Shown one piece after another: positions 1 to 7,564 of a DNA stretch of 64,000 nt. This DNA is from an uncultured Eubacteriales bacterium. GTDB taxonomy: Bacteria > Bacillota > Clostridia > Oscillospirales > CAG-272. Made by a program: the position numbers and the translations under genes. Under the pieces are notes generated by a model. It was given only the letters and a program-made list of their open reading frames with translations, had not been told where the DNA came from and did not search any database. The stretch covers positions 14,858 through 78,857 of the forward strand of contig CAKSSY010000002.1 of assembly GCA_934489945.1 (NCBI GenBank). The letters are read 5' to 3'. The stretch's first letter is position 1. Each line of letters starts with the position of its first letter.

Positions 1-282
1 TTCCAAGCGAAAAAAGTGCTGATTGTCACACAGAGTTACCATCTTTATCGTGCCTTGTATTTGGCAAAGGCTTTCGGTATAGATGCTTATGGATTTTCCG
101 CAGATCTTCGTCCCTATCGCGGACAATTGGCGCGGGATGTCCGTGAGGTTCTTGCACGCGTGAAGGATGTCGGACTTTCGGTTCTGAAACCCGAGGCTGC
201 TTATGTCGGCTCACCCATTTCATTCTCGGAGGGCGGCAACGCCACCGATCAAAATCCTTTCTGGACGGAGGAAATCTCGTAA
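1..282 (+). CDS. C-terminal part of a DUF218 (SanA/YdcF-like) protein, 5' truncated
   Basis: The frame is open from the first base, so the gene starts outside the window; only the last 93 codons are present. The visible part has a beta strand ending in VLIVTQSYHL followed by a helix and RALYLAKAFGIDAYG. This matches the end of the DUF218 fold of SanA/YdcF proteins, where a T-x-x-x-H stretch follows the strand and the next helix reads AR/ALYLAR. These are usually membrane-anchored proteins linked to envelope integrity; the biochemical role is not settled. The stop codon touches the ATG of the next gene, so the two are probably co-transcribed. Family call is by motif only and the N-terminus cannot be judged. 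Confidence 0.7.
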   Translation, partial: FQAKKVLIVTQSYHLYRALYLAKAFGIDAYGFSADLRPYRGQLARDVREVLARVKDVGLSVLKPEAAYVGSPISFSEGGNATDQNPFWTEEIS

Positions 283-957
283 ATGACACGAACCAAACTC
301 AAAGACCGTACCCTTCCCGACTACACACACGGGGAAGAAGTGTTCAATATGGTGACGCATATTGTGGGAGGCGGTGTCGGCGTAGTCGCCGTCACACTCT
401 GCGTAATATTTGCGGCACTGCATCATAATGCGTGGGGCGTGGTCGGCAGTGCCATCTATGGTGCCATGATGATTCTGCTGTATACCATGTCAAGCGTGTA
501 TCACGGTCTGAAACCCGAAAGAACGGCAAAAAAGGTTCTCCAGGTTATGGATCACTGCTCGATTTTTCTGTTGATTGCGGGAACGTATACCCCCATTGCT
601 CTCTCAGCCCTGCGTTCTTATTCGCCGGCTCTCGGCTGGACGATCTTCGGTATTATCTGGGGCATTGCCGCACTCGGCATCACGCTCAATGCGATCGACC
701 TGAAAAAATACAAGGTGTTTTCCATGATCTGTTACCTTGGGATGGGATGGTGTATCGTGTTTGCTGCCAAGGCAACATGGCTGACATTGGGACTCGGCGG
801 AGTCGTGTTTCTCGTCAGCGGCGGCATCTGCTACACGATTGGTGCCGTAATCTATATGGCTCTCAAGAAAAAACGTTACGCCCATTCCATCTTCCATATT
901 TTTGTGGTTTTGGGCAGTATTCTGCACTTCTTCTGTATCCTGTTCTATGTGATTTAA
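283..957 (+). CDS. Hemolysin III / PAQR-family membrane protein
   Basis: This is a 224-residue protein with seven predicted membrane segments and a short N-terminal tail. Family hallmarks are visible: an early HGEE and NMVTHIVGG stretch, SSVYHGL after the second helix, MDHCSIFLLIAGTYTP in the middle, and a late H-x3-H-x9-H set (HSIFHIFVVLGSILHF) that in PAQR proteins binds a metal. Length fits bacterial HlyIII/TrhA/YqfA proteins. In bacteria the family is linked to membrane-energy or lipid homeostasis; hemolytic activity is a historical name and is not implied here. The start ATG follows directly on the preceding stop codon, suggesting translational coupling. A strong hairpin closes the unit. 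Confidence 0.9.
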   Translation: MTRTKLKDRTLPDYTHGEEVFNMVTHIVGGGVGVVAVTLCVIFAALHHNAWGVVGSAIYGAMMILLYTMSSVYHGLKPERTAKKVLQVMDHCSIFLLIAGTYTPIALSALRSYSPALGWTIFGIIWGIAALGITLNAIDLKKYKVFSMICYLGMGWCIVFAAKATWLTLGLGGVVFLVSGGICYTIGAVIYMALKKKRYAHSIFHIFVVLGSILHFFCILFYVI

Positions 958-993
958 TGTTTCATCTGCGCTATGGCAGTACAGAGAAATTTT

Positions 994-1030
994 GAGGGCG
1001 GTAAAAAACATTACGTTTTTTACCGCCCTC
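994..1030. terminator. Bidirectional terminator between hemolysin III gene and M56 gene
   Basis: A 16-bp perfect stem (arms at 994-1009 and 1015-1030, GAGGGCGGTA at the outer end) contains an A-run on one arm and a T-run on the other, with a five-base loop. It sits between converging genes and can stop transcription from both sides. Confidence 0.88.
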
Positions 1031-1039
1031 TTTGTGCAG

Positions 1040-2794
1040 TCAATATGTCGGAAGATTCCAGACACCCGCAAAACCGTATTCCACACGGTCATTGCCGAAC
1101 ACGGCTTCTGTTTTGTATACAAAGAACCCTTCTTTTAATTCAAAAGAGAGTCCCTCACTTAAAAAGACTTCATTGCCGACTTCATCATAGTAAAAAACAC
1201 GAACCAGATCGGGATACACGGTATCAAATTGCAAGATAACCTCATTGTCCTTTTTATATGACATCGGCGAAATACGTGCAGTCAATACCGGCAACTCATT
1301 TTTCAACACATCAAAAGAGGCAGCGGCATCCGTGATTTTTGTCGTCACATATCTGCCGTCTTCGTCCGCATAGCTCCATGAGTAGCCGCCTTTCCGTGCG
1401 GTAATCTGTGTTTTTCCGTCGGAAACAACCAAAGACGGCGGTTCCGCAATATGAGTAGACTTCGCCGTTTTGGCAGTACCGTACACAAACTCTATCCAAG
1501 CACCACCCGGTTGAAAATCGTTCAGATAAAGACGGTAAGTTTCTCCCTCCCGAAATCGGAACATGGAAAGATCGTACGTTACCTGCTGGAAAGCACCGCC
1601 AAAAAGCACTAACGCGATATCGTTAACTATAATTTCATCGTTCTCCGACATTCTGACAGCCCGGTCACCTTGAATATGATACAGACAATAGTAAAATCCA
1701 AAATTAAACTCATCTTTGTCAAGATTTCTCCACTCCACCGTAATACTCGGCTCTCTGCCGTAGAGATTGTGCCCGGCGACCGCCAAAGAAATCTTTTCGG
1801 AATCCGAAACGTGTGCGACAAAAGAAATGTCGGCATTTGCGTTGTGTCCGATTCCCTTCGGGTTTGTCAAAAAACATACTGCCACAGCGACACAGGCGAT
1901 GAAAGCGACTATGATAATCCAAAACGCGGGCTTTTTGTAGGTTAACACAGACTTCACTCTTTCTTTGACGCCGACTTCGCCAAAAGCAATCGGACAGGCA
2001 ATCCCCGCTTTTTTCGACACACTGAATTTCAGCAATGCCTCCGAATAATCGGCAATGCCGTCTTTTTCCAGATTCCGAATCACCTTTTCGTCACAGGCGA
2101 GTTCGATATCCCGACAAAACATACAATATCCAACCCACATAAGCGGATGGAACCAGTAAACACTTAACAGTAAAAAGCCGAAAAGTTTCCAAAAAGGATC
2201 GCCGCGTCTGATATGTGCTTCTTCGTGAGAAAGAATCAAATTTGCCGTTTCGGGGTCCATATTCGACGGAATATAGATTTTCGGATGAATCACGCCAAGA
2301 ATAAAGGGAGATTGCACCGAATCGCAGGCAAAAATTCTTCCCTGAATCCGCACAGACGCATGAATCCGATTCCGGAGTCTTAATGTGCTGACAAGCGCAT
2401 AGAGGAGCATTGCCAAAAGACCGATGCACCAGATGCCCCCCGCAATCTCGGACATCACATGAAGCGGATTGACACTTTGTGCAGGGTCGGGAGTGAACGC
2501 GGCACCGATCACGGGATTTACAATATGATCCACAACCGGGATACCGCTCGTGATTGCCGGAGCAGTATCATATTTCACGGTGTCCGGGCGAATGAACTCC
2601 GCACTCGGAATCAGGCTGAGTACACTTTCAACAGAAAACGGGAAAACCAAACGAATGCCTACGATTGCCCAAAGAATCCCCCGGATCCATTTCGGAGCCT
2701 TTTTCAAAATCAAACGAAGAAGAAGGACGGCAACAATCAAATATCCTGCCGTAACACTGATGTTGAAGAGCTTTAAAAAAACATCCGCCATCAT
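1040..2794 (-). CDS. BlaR1/MecR1-type M56 metallopeptidase, signal transducer
   Basis: A 584-residue membrane protein. The N-terminal third has several membrane helices, followed by a cytosolic loop with the zinc-protease motif HEEAH (around residues 190-194) and the downstream helix ending ELACDEKV that supplies the third ligand. After a last membrane helix near residue 295 (WIIIVAFIACVAVAVCFLTN) comes about 270 residues of extracytoplasmic domain that does not look like the penicillin-binding sensor of true BlaR1 (no clear SxxK/KTG set). It is therefore an M56 sensor for an unknown signal rather than a proven beta-lactam sensor. The ATG at 2794 shares one base with the stop of the blaI-like gene (TGATG) and has GGAGG seven bases upstream. 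By family analogy it would cleave the partner repressor on stimulation. Confidence 0.9.
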   Translation of the reverse strand: MMADVFLKLFNISVTAGYLIVAVLLLRLILKKAPKWIRGILWAIVGIRLVFPFSVESVLSLIPSAEFIRPDTVKYDTAPAITSGIPVVDHIVNPVIGAAFTPDPAQSVNPLHVMSEIAGGIWCIGLLAMLLYALVSTLRLRNRIHASVRIQGRIFACDSVQSPFILGVIHPKIYIPSNMDPETANLILSHEEAHIRRGDPFWKLFGFLLLSVYWFHPLMWVGYCMFCRDIELACDEKVIRNLEKDGIADYSEALLKFSVSKKAGIACPIAFGEVGVKERVKSVLTYKKPAFWIIIVAFIACVAVAVCFLTNPKGIGHNANADISFVAHVSDSEKISLAVAGHNLYGREPSITVEWRNLDKDEFNFGFYYCLYHIQGDRAVRMSENDEIIVNDIALVLFGGAFQQVTYDLSMFRFREGETYRLYLNDFQPGGAWIEFVYGTAKTAKSTHIAEPPSLVVSDGKTQITARKGGYSWSYADEDGRYVTTKITDAAASFDVLKNELPVLTARISPMSYKKDNEVILQFDTVYPDLVRVFYYDEVGNEVFLSEGLSFELKEGFFVYKTEAVFGNDRVEYGFAGVWNLPTY

Positions 2795-3156
2795 CACATC
2801 TCCTCCCGGAACTTTCCGATCATACGCTGAATTTCTTCAACCTCTTTTTCGGTCATTTTCTTGCCGTTCATAAACGCCGCCAAAAAAGCGGGCAAAGAAC
2901 CGCCGAAAGAATCCTCCACGAATTGTTTTGACTGTGCGGAATGAAATTCTTCTCCCGATACGAGGGAGGTTACCATTCCGTTTTCGTTTCGGAAAAGTCC
3001 CTTGTTGCACAGTCTGGAAAGAACTGTATAGGTAGTAGACTTTTTCCAGCCGAAAACCTCGCCGCAGAGCGTTACAAGCCGTGAAGACGAAATCGGCTCG
3101 TTCTCCCAAATGATATCCGCAAATTTTGTTTCTATCGTTCCGAGTTGAAAATCCAT
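2794..3156 (-). CDS. BlaI/MecI/CopY-family winged-helix repressor
   Basis: A 120-residue protein of normal family length. The winged-helix region includes FADIIWENEP, the recognition-helix region with GWKKSTTYTVLSRLCNKGL, and a C-terminal dimerisation/cleavage part. In the family an M56 peptidase partner cleaves the repressor, and the partner is encoded immediately downstream with overlapping codons. Two ctacaN4gtag-type operators lie in its own promoter, so the operon is very likely autorepressed. A Shine-Dalgarno-like AAGGGGA precedes the ATG. Confidence 0.93.
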   Translation of the reverse strand: MDFQLGTIETKFADIIWENEPISSSRLVTLCGEVFGWKKSTTYTVLSRLCNKGLFRNENGMVTSLVSGEEFHSAQSKQFVEDSFGGSLPAFLAAFMNGKKMTEKEVEEIQRMIGKFREEM

Positions 3157-3176
3157 GTTCTGTTTCCCCTTTTGGT

Positions 3177-3226
3177 CTACAATTGTAGTCTGTTTGTATT
3201 CTACACCTGTAGACTAAATTTGTCAA
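3177..3226 (-). promoter_or_regulatory. Autoregulated promoter of the blaI-M56 operon with two BlaI-type operators
   Basis: Read leftward: -35 TTGACA (3221-3226), 17-bp spacer, -10 TAGAAT (3198-3203). One palindrome, CTACAGGTGTAG (3201-3212), fills the downstream part of the spacer and overlaps the -10 box. A second, CTACAATTGTAG (3177-3188), lies around the transcription start. Both have the TACA-N2-TGTA core known for BlaI/MecI/CopY repressors, and their centres are 24 bp apart. Confidence 0.88.
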
Positions 3227-3277
3227 GTGCTTTTTTCAAATTTTATAAAAAAATTGGTTCCGTCTCTTATCTACAGA

Positions 3278-3315
3278 GAACGCTCCACCGCCGGAAAATC
3301 GGCGGTGGAGTGTTC
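3278..3315. terminator. Strong hairpin between DUF4317 gene and blaI promoter
   Basis: A 15-bp stem (3278-3292 / 3301-3315, core CTCCACCGCC) closes an 8-base loop. It lies downstream of the leftward DUF4317 gene but lacks a clean T-run in that direction; on the plus strand the following bases are moderately T-rich. It is probably a terminator, with uncertain efficiency. Confidence 0.55.
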
Positions 3316-3378
3316 TTCCCCTTCTCATTTTATGTGAGACAATCTGTCGAAACGCGACACTTAAGATAAGCCGATTCG

Positions 3379-4515
3379 TTATTCGGCAATATTCACATTC
3401 AGTCCGTTCAACTCAACCCCTTCGTCAGCACGGATAAGAATGTACTTTGTTCCGTCAATCACACGGGTTTCCAATAAATCGCTGTGCCCCGGCGTAACCT
3501 TGATCACCACTTCGGGCGTGCGGACTTCAAATTGCTTGGGATCCACAAGATTGCGCGGCGAAAGATCAGTTCCCTTTCCGAAATTCTCGTCATAGCCATC
3601 GGTAAAAGCGTTCAGTTTTTCCTCGGCAATACCGCAGTCTGAAAGAATCTCTCTGACCTGATATTTTGACAATGCCAACGGTTCCTCCTGCTTGGTTGCC
3701 TTGTGTTCTTCAATTTTTTCACAGATTTCGTTGTGCAATTTCTTTGCCACACCAAAGCTGCAATCCTTGTCAAGGGAGTCGGCAAGTACCGTCCGGAACG
3801 CCGTGCTTTGTTCCGTCGCAGACATAGGCGGCTTTACACGGAAGATCGCGTCAATAAAATCCTCGTGCAAATTCACATCATTTCCGCCTGTGTAATAAAG
3901 TGCATTGTAGATATTGGTCTGTCTGCCGTCAAATGCGGGGAAAAGAAAGCCCAAGGCGGGAGAAGCGATCACCGAGCCGGCGGTATTGTTGTGAAAGACC
4001 TTCTCGGAGGCATCATAGGTCAGTGCCGATTTCGTCATCTTCACAGGACAGACCGCACAGTGAACACAGGAATAAATACTGCTCGAATCGGCATCCACCT
4101 TGCGCCCGTCGGTAGCACGGAACGGAATATCGTAGACATTGTAGGCAAGCAGAATGACATAATTTTCGTCCATGGCAACCGAATCGGTAATACTCTTGTA
4201 AAATTTGCCGACCGCCTCTTCATCCTTCAGTCCGGAATTTTTCAGAGACATCAGCAAACGATGCTCGTCACTGTCCGCCACCTGTTCGTTCGTAAATGAA
4301 ATGTCAAGGAGGTGCCTGTCGGGCGTTCCTGACAGAGTGCGTTTGAATATCGAAAGATATTTTTCCAGTTCTTCCTGCGGCATAAGTCCTACCGACTGGT
4401 CAAAAGTTGCAATCATTTCTTTGTTGCCGTTAACATAACACCCGCGGATTGTGGTAATGGCGGTTTTATCAAACGTGAGCGTTCTGCGGATTTCGGCTGT
4501 TTCTTTTTCTGTCAT
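3379..4515 (-). CDS. DUF4317 family protein
   Basis: A 378-residue soluble protein. The open frame extends 31 codons further upstream, but the ATG at 4515 has GAAAGGA at good distance and gives the typical family start MTEKETAEIRR. Features include TTIRGCYVNGNKE near the N-terminus and a central cysteine cluster SCVHCAVCPVK. These and the overall sequence resemble the DUF4317 family, common in gut Clostridia and of unknown function. No catalytic motif or membrane segment is evident. It stands alone between a hairpin on its 3' side and a long A/T-rich gap on its 5' side. Confidence 0.85.
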   Translation of the reverse strand: MTEKETAEIRRTLTFDKTAITTIRGCYVNGNKEMIATFDQSVGLMPQEELEKYLSIFKRTLSGTPDRHLLDISFTNEQVADSDEHRLLMSLKNSGLKDEEAVGKFYKSITDSVAMDENYVILLAYNVYDIPFRATDGRKVDADSSSIYSCVHCAVCPVKMTKSALTYDASEKVFHNNTAGSVIASPALGFLFPAFDGRQTNIYNALYYTGGNDVNLHEDFIDAIFRVKPPMSATEQSTAFRTVLADSLDKDCSFGVAKKLHNEICEKIEEHKATKQEEPLALSKYQVREILSDCGIAEEKLNAFTDGYDENFGKGTDLSPRNLVDPKQFEVRTPEVVIKVTPGHSDLLETRVIDGTKYILIRADEGVELNGLNVNIAE

Positions 4516-4682
4516 AATTTTTATCCTTTCTGCCGCATAGGGCATCTTTCTGTATCTCCGAAGGAAAGACTTGTCCGTATATCTTCCCATGGATAAGTAG
4601 TATACCATATTTTCCCGCAGATTTCAAGTGTAAGAAAATTTCAACTTTCTTTTGTTTCCTCCGCCACACGAAAAGTGATAAA

Positions 4683-4713
4683 AAAGGGACTGTTAAAATT
4701 TAACAGCTCCTTT
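4683..4713 (-). terminator. Terminator of the ferredoxin / FAD oxidoreductase operon
   Basis: CTGTTAAA and TTTAACAG form the inner stem, extended by a G/C-rich base with a small mismatch. Read leftward the hairpin is followed by CCCTTTTTTATC, a good T-run. Confidence 0.8.
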
Positions 4714-4740
4714 CAGACGCAAAGAAGAACCTCAATCCGT

Positions 4741-6300
4741 TTATTTTCTCGTAAATTCGTTATCCCGGTTTTGAACAATGACGCTTTTGTTCCTGTACTC
4801 GGGATTCGGGTATTTTTCGTCATGAGTGGTCAAGACCGCAGAGACCCCCTCGATTTCTCTCATTGTCTGTCCGAGATTGCAATTGGTGGCTATCAATTCA
4901 CTCTGCAATACTTTTACATCAATTTTTCTCGGAGATACCCCTTCCGCTAAAGAAATGGCTGTCGCGACTCCGGCAGCTTCCCCCATGGAAAGACAACAAA
5001 GAATCAATCTCGCCCCCGACTGTGCATAGACATCGGATGAAAGATTTCTCCCCGCCGCCAGAAGATTTTCCACCCGAATGGGAACCAAACAACGGTATGG
5101 AATATCATAACAACGATTCGGCTCAAATTCGGCAAACTCTGCCGTTTGCCCTTTGATGTTCACTACAGGTTTTCCGTCGGGAGGAGGCGTTGTTGTACCA
5201 AATCCGCCCGAGTTGCTGATAACATACTGAAGCTCCCCGTTCAACATAATGGGTGCCCATTTGATATTCCCCGACTCTTCAAAATTGTGAACATCGTATC
5301 CGTGGTTGGAAATCGCAATCACGTCATCGTGCTTGCGACAGAAGGCAATATCTTCCGCTGTCAAACGGTACTCTCCTATGATCCGTCGGCTTTCGCGAAC
5401 ACCGAGAAGACTTGCCGTAGTCGTCAGAAAAGAATTTTCAAAGCCGGGAACCCGTTTTTTAATATACTCGGCAAGCATCGCCGCCTGCTCCCTGCCCTCA
5501 AAATACATACGGGTCAGATCGGCATTGTCCAACGGAAAACATCTTCTGGAATGGGCGAAACAAATGCTGACTTCGTCCATACCGCAATGTGGCGGTAGCC
5601 CCGGAATATGGGTGATCCAGTTGAGGTGGTTATCGGACTCATAAGGCAGAAGACCGCTTGCAAGATCCTCTATGACCATAGCTGTCCAACGAGGATCCTT
5701 TTTCTTGATTTCGGAATTTTGATATTCGTCCCAATTGACCCCGCCGAGAATAAATTCCAGCGAACACGCCTGACTCATTCCGTCTCCAACCCGTCCGTTT
5801 TCGGTTTCGGCACCGGCATAATAGGCAAGATCGGAGTCGCCGGTTGCGTCAATAAAGCGTTTTGCGGAAATGTATTTTCTGCCCGTCTTTGTCTGAATTA
5901 TAACGCCTCTGACGGTACTTTCCTCCATCACAGCGTCCACCACGCTTGTCACGAGAAGAACCTCAACATGATATTTTTTGACCATTCGGTCCAACACGAG
6001 CTTGTGTTTTTCAATGTTCGTATTTCTGTGCCAGTGACCTTCCATTGCCTCAAGTTCATCCATCATCTCTCTGCCAATCCCCGACACAAAATCCAACGGA
6101 ATATTGACAAGTCCCATTGTAACAAGTCCTCCGAGTGCAGATGTAGCTTCAATCAGCAGCACACGATACCCTCTTTTGCCGACGGCAATCGCTGCACCAA
6201 AGCCCGCCACACCTCCTCCTGCGACCACGACATCATAAGTCCCGTAACGTGGGATCTCCCTCACCTGTTCCATAATCCTTTCGTTGTTGAAATCAATCAT
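4741..6300 (-). CDS. FAD-dependent oxidoreductase (FAD_oxidored family)
   Basis: A 519-residue flavoprotein. Near the N-terminus is the dinucleotide-binding strand-turn-helix VVVAGGGVAGFGAAIAVGKRG, followed by the acidic residue that binds the FAD ribose (LLIEA). The motif RFIDATGDSDLAYYAGAE fits the FAD_oxidored family seen in uncharacterised anaerobic dehydrogenases. A second FAD contact near the C-terminus reads NLLAAGRNLSSD. The ATG at 6300 lies within the end of the ferredoxin gene (8-base overlap) and has GGAAAGGAG ten bases upstream, so earlier TTG/ATG codons in the same frame are less likely. Tight coupling suggests the ferredoxin is its electron partner. The substrate is unknown; regulation by the divergent PocR/AraC protein is inferred from the arrangement. 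Confidence 0.88.
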   Translation of the reverse strand: MIDFNNERIMEQVREIPRYGTYDVVVAGGGVAGFGAAIAVGKRGYRVLLIEATSALGGLVTMGLVNIPLDFVSGIGREMMDELEAMEGHWHRNTNIEKHKLVLDRMVKKYHVEVLLVTSVVDAVMEESTVRGVIIQTKTGRKYISAKRFIDATGDSDLAYYAGAETENGRVGDGMSQACSLEFILGGVNWDEYQNSEIKKKDPRWTAMVIEDLASGLLPYESDNHLNWITHIPGLPPHCGMDEVSICFAHSRRCFPLDNADLTRMYFEGREQAAMLAEYIKKRVPGFENSFLTTTASLLGVRESRRIIGEYRLTAEDIAFCRKHDDVIAISNHGYDVHNFEESGNIKWAPIMLNGELQYVISNSGGFGTTTPPPDGKPVVNIKGQTAEFAEFEPNRCYDIPYRCLVPIRVENLLAAGRNLSSDVYAQSGARLILCCLSMGEAAGVATAISLAEGVSPRKIDVKVLQSELIATNCNLGQTMREIEGVSAVLTTHDEKYPNPEYRNKSVIVQNRDNEFTRK

Positions 6301-6496
6301 CGTTTCCGGTCTCCTTTCCATCTTCAAGTCTTACGATTGCTTCCGATGCACAATTTTCAGCACACCGTCCGCATCCGACGCACTTTTCTCTGTCAATATG
6401 TGCCCCGTTCCTGCCTATCGTAATTGCATGAACCGGACATACGTATTGACATTCCTGACAAAAACAGCAACCTGCTTCCACATTGTATTTTACCAT
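6293..6496 (-). CDS. Small 2x[4Fe-4S] ferredoxin
   Basis: A 67-residue protein with two cluster motifs: C-x2-C-x2-C-x3-C-P (CFCQECQYVCP, plus the preceding Cys) and C-x2-C-x2-C-x3-C (CVGCGRCAENC), the second lacking the usual Pro after the last Cys. That is the classical clostridial-type ferredoxin layout. The ATG at 6496 has AAAGGGGGA upstream; the longer frame would add an untypical hydrophobic N-terminus. It is first in the leftward operon and overlaps the flavoprotein gene, so it probably passes electrons to or from that enzyme. Confidence 0.9.
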   Translation of the reverse strand: MVKYNVEAGCCFCQECQYVCPVHAITIGRNGAHIDREKCVGCGRCAENCASEAIVRLEDGKETGNDD

Positions 6497-6516
6497 AAGC
6501 GTCCCCCTTTTCTCAA

Positions 6517-6522
6517 AGTATA
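6517..6522 (-). promoter_or_regulatory. Probable -10 box of the ferredoxin operon
   Basis: TATACT read leftward, about 20 bases before the ferredoxin ATG. The matching -35 region is poor, which fits a promoter that needs an activator such as the divergent PocR/AraC protein. Confidence 0.45.
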
Positions 6523-6587
6523 GCATAAGAAAATCCACAATAAAAGAGAAGATTTTTACTTTTGTTAGCATAATTTTTACCTTTCGG

Positions 6588-6616
6588 TTGACGACAGATT
6601 GCTTTCATGGTACAAT
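6588..6616 (+). promoter_or_regulatory. Promoter of the PocR/AraC regulator gene
   Basis: TTGACG (6588-6593), 17-bp spacer, TACAAT (6611-6616). GGAGGAGA follows at 6631-6638, ahead of the ATG at 6646. Confidence 0.8.
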
Positions 6617-6645
6617 AACCATATAAAGCGGGAGGAGAGACAGAT

Positions 6646-7515
6646 ATGGATTCTACCGAAGAGATCACCGTTTTGATCAATGCGGTAAGAGATTTGAGCG
6701 AAGTCGGAATTTGCTATTACGACCTGAAAGAATTCTTCCATTATGACAAATACGGAGTCAAAAACAATCGCGGTCATTATTGCGAATTCTGTAAAAAAGC
6801 ACGCACCTTGCCAAACGGACGAGCTCGATGTGAGAAAAGCGACCGATATGAGGCAATAGAATTAGCCAAACAATATAAAGAACCTTTCTTTTTTGAGTGT
6901 CACATGGGTATGAGAGAGTTAATTGTCCCCTTGTGGAGAGAAGAATGGCTAATGGGAGTGGTATTTGTCGGTCAATGCCGCTTTGATGAAACTTATGATG
7001 AGGTAATCCGAACCAATGCCTCAAAAATGGGCGGAGATTCCGACGAATATTTAAAGCTGTATCGTCAATTGCCTGTCATTTCCCCCAAAAATCTAATGAA
7101 CATTGCAAACATTTTGGAAGTGTACTTCAGAACAAAAATCCTGAACAATGAACTTTTGACCAATGAGCCGACGTCCCAACGGATTGGTGAGGATCTACCC
7201 GTTTCCATCTGCCACTTCATCCGCGATAATTTTCGCTACCATTTGTCTCTTCGGGAAATCGCCGACACCTTCCACGTAAACGCCTCTTATGCTTCCCGTC
7301 GCTTCAGTCAGCGATTCCATGTAACCGTCACGGAATACATCACGTCGGTGCGGATAGAACACGCCAAAATGCTTTTGCTGTCGACCGAAGCCCCCATAGG
7401 AAACATTACCTTGAATATCGGTTTTGAAGATGTCAATTATTTTTCAAGAACCTTCAAAAAACGGGTTGGATGTTCCCCCGGTCAATTCCGCAGGAATCAC
7501 CGATTGGAAACATAA
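6646..7515 (+). CDS. PocR-domain AraC-family transcriptional regulator
   Basis: A 289-residue regulator. The N-terminal 170 residues resemble the PocR sensory domain: a Cys cluster (CEFCKKARTLPNGRARCEKSD, with two close Cys and a third downstream) followed by FFFECHMGMRELIVPL and an MGVVFVGQC strand. The C-terminal 100 residues carry two helix-turn-helix units of the AraC type (SLREIADTFHVNASYASRRF and IGNITLNIGFEDVNYFSRTF). PocR domains bind small molecules such as diols or related metabolites. The gene diverges from the ferredoxin/flavoprotein operon, so that operon is its likely target, with the flavoenzyme's substrate or product as a possible ligand (inference). Confidence 0.9.
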   Translation: MDSTEEITVLINAVRDLSEVGICYYDLKEFFHYDKYGVKNNRGHYCEFCKKARTLPNGRARCEKSDRYEAIELAKQYKEPFFFECHMGMRELIVPLWREEWLMGVVFVGQCRFDETYDEVIRTNASKMGGDSDEYLKLYRQLPVISPKNLMNIANILEVYFRTKILNNELLTNEPTSQRIGEDLPVSICHFIRDNFRYHLSLREIADTFHVNASYASRRFSQRFHVTVTEYITSVRIEHAKMLLLSTEAPIGNITLNIGFEDVNYFSRTFKKRVGCSPGQFRRNHRLET

Positions 7516-7559
7516 AGAGGCAATATTCTCCCGCCAATGCGGACGCATATTGCCTCTTT
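7514..7559. terminator. Bidirectional terminator between the AraC and spoIVB genes
   Basis: A 13-bp perfect stem, AAAGAGGCAATAT (7514-7526) with its complement at 7547-7559. It starts inside the stop codon of the AraC gene and serves the converging spoIVB gene too. Confidence 0.88.
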
Positions 7560-7564
7560 GTGTG

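Noticed and set aside
283..957. Hemolysin in the sense of a toxin
   Set aside because: HlyIII/PAQR proteins are widespread envelope proteins; the sequence gives no sign of a secreted or pore-forming toxin.
1040..3156. Beta-lactam resistance locus
   Set aside because: The regulator pair is present, but there is no beta-lactamase or PBP2a gene and the sensor domain lacks penicillin-binding motifs.
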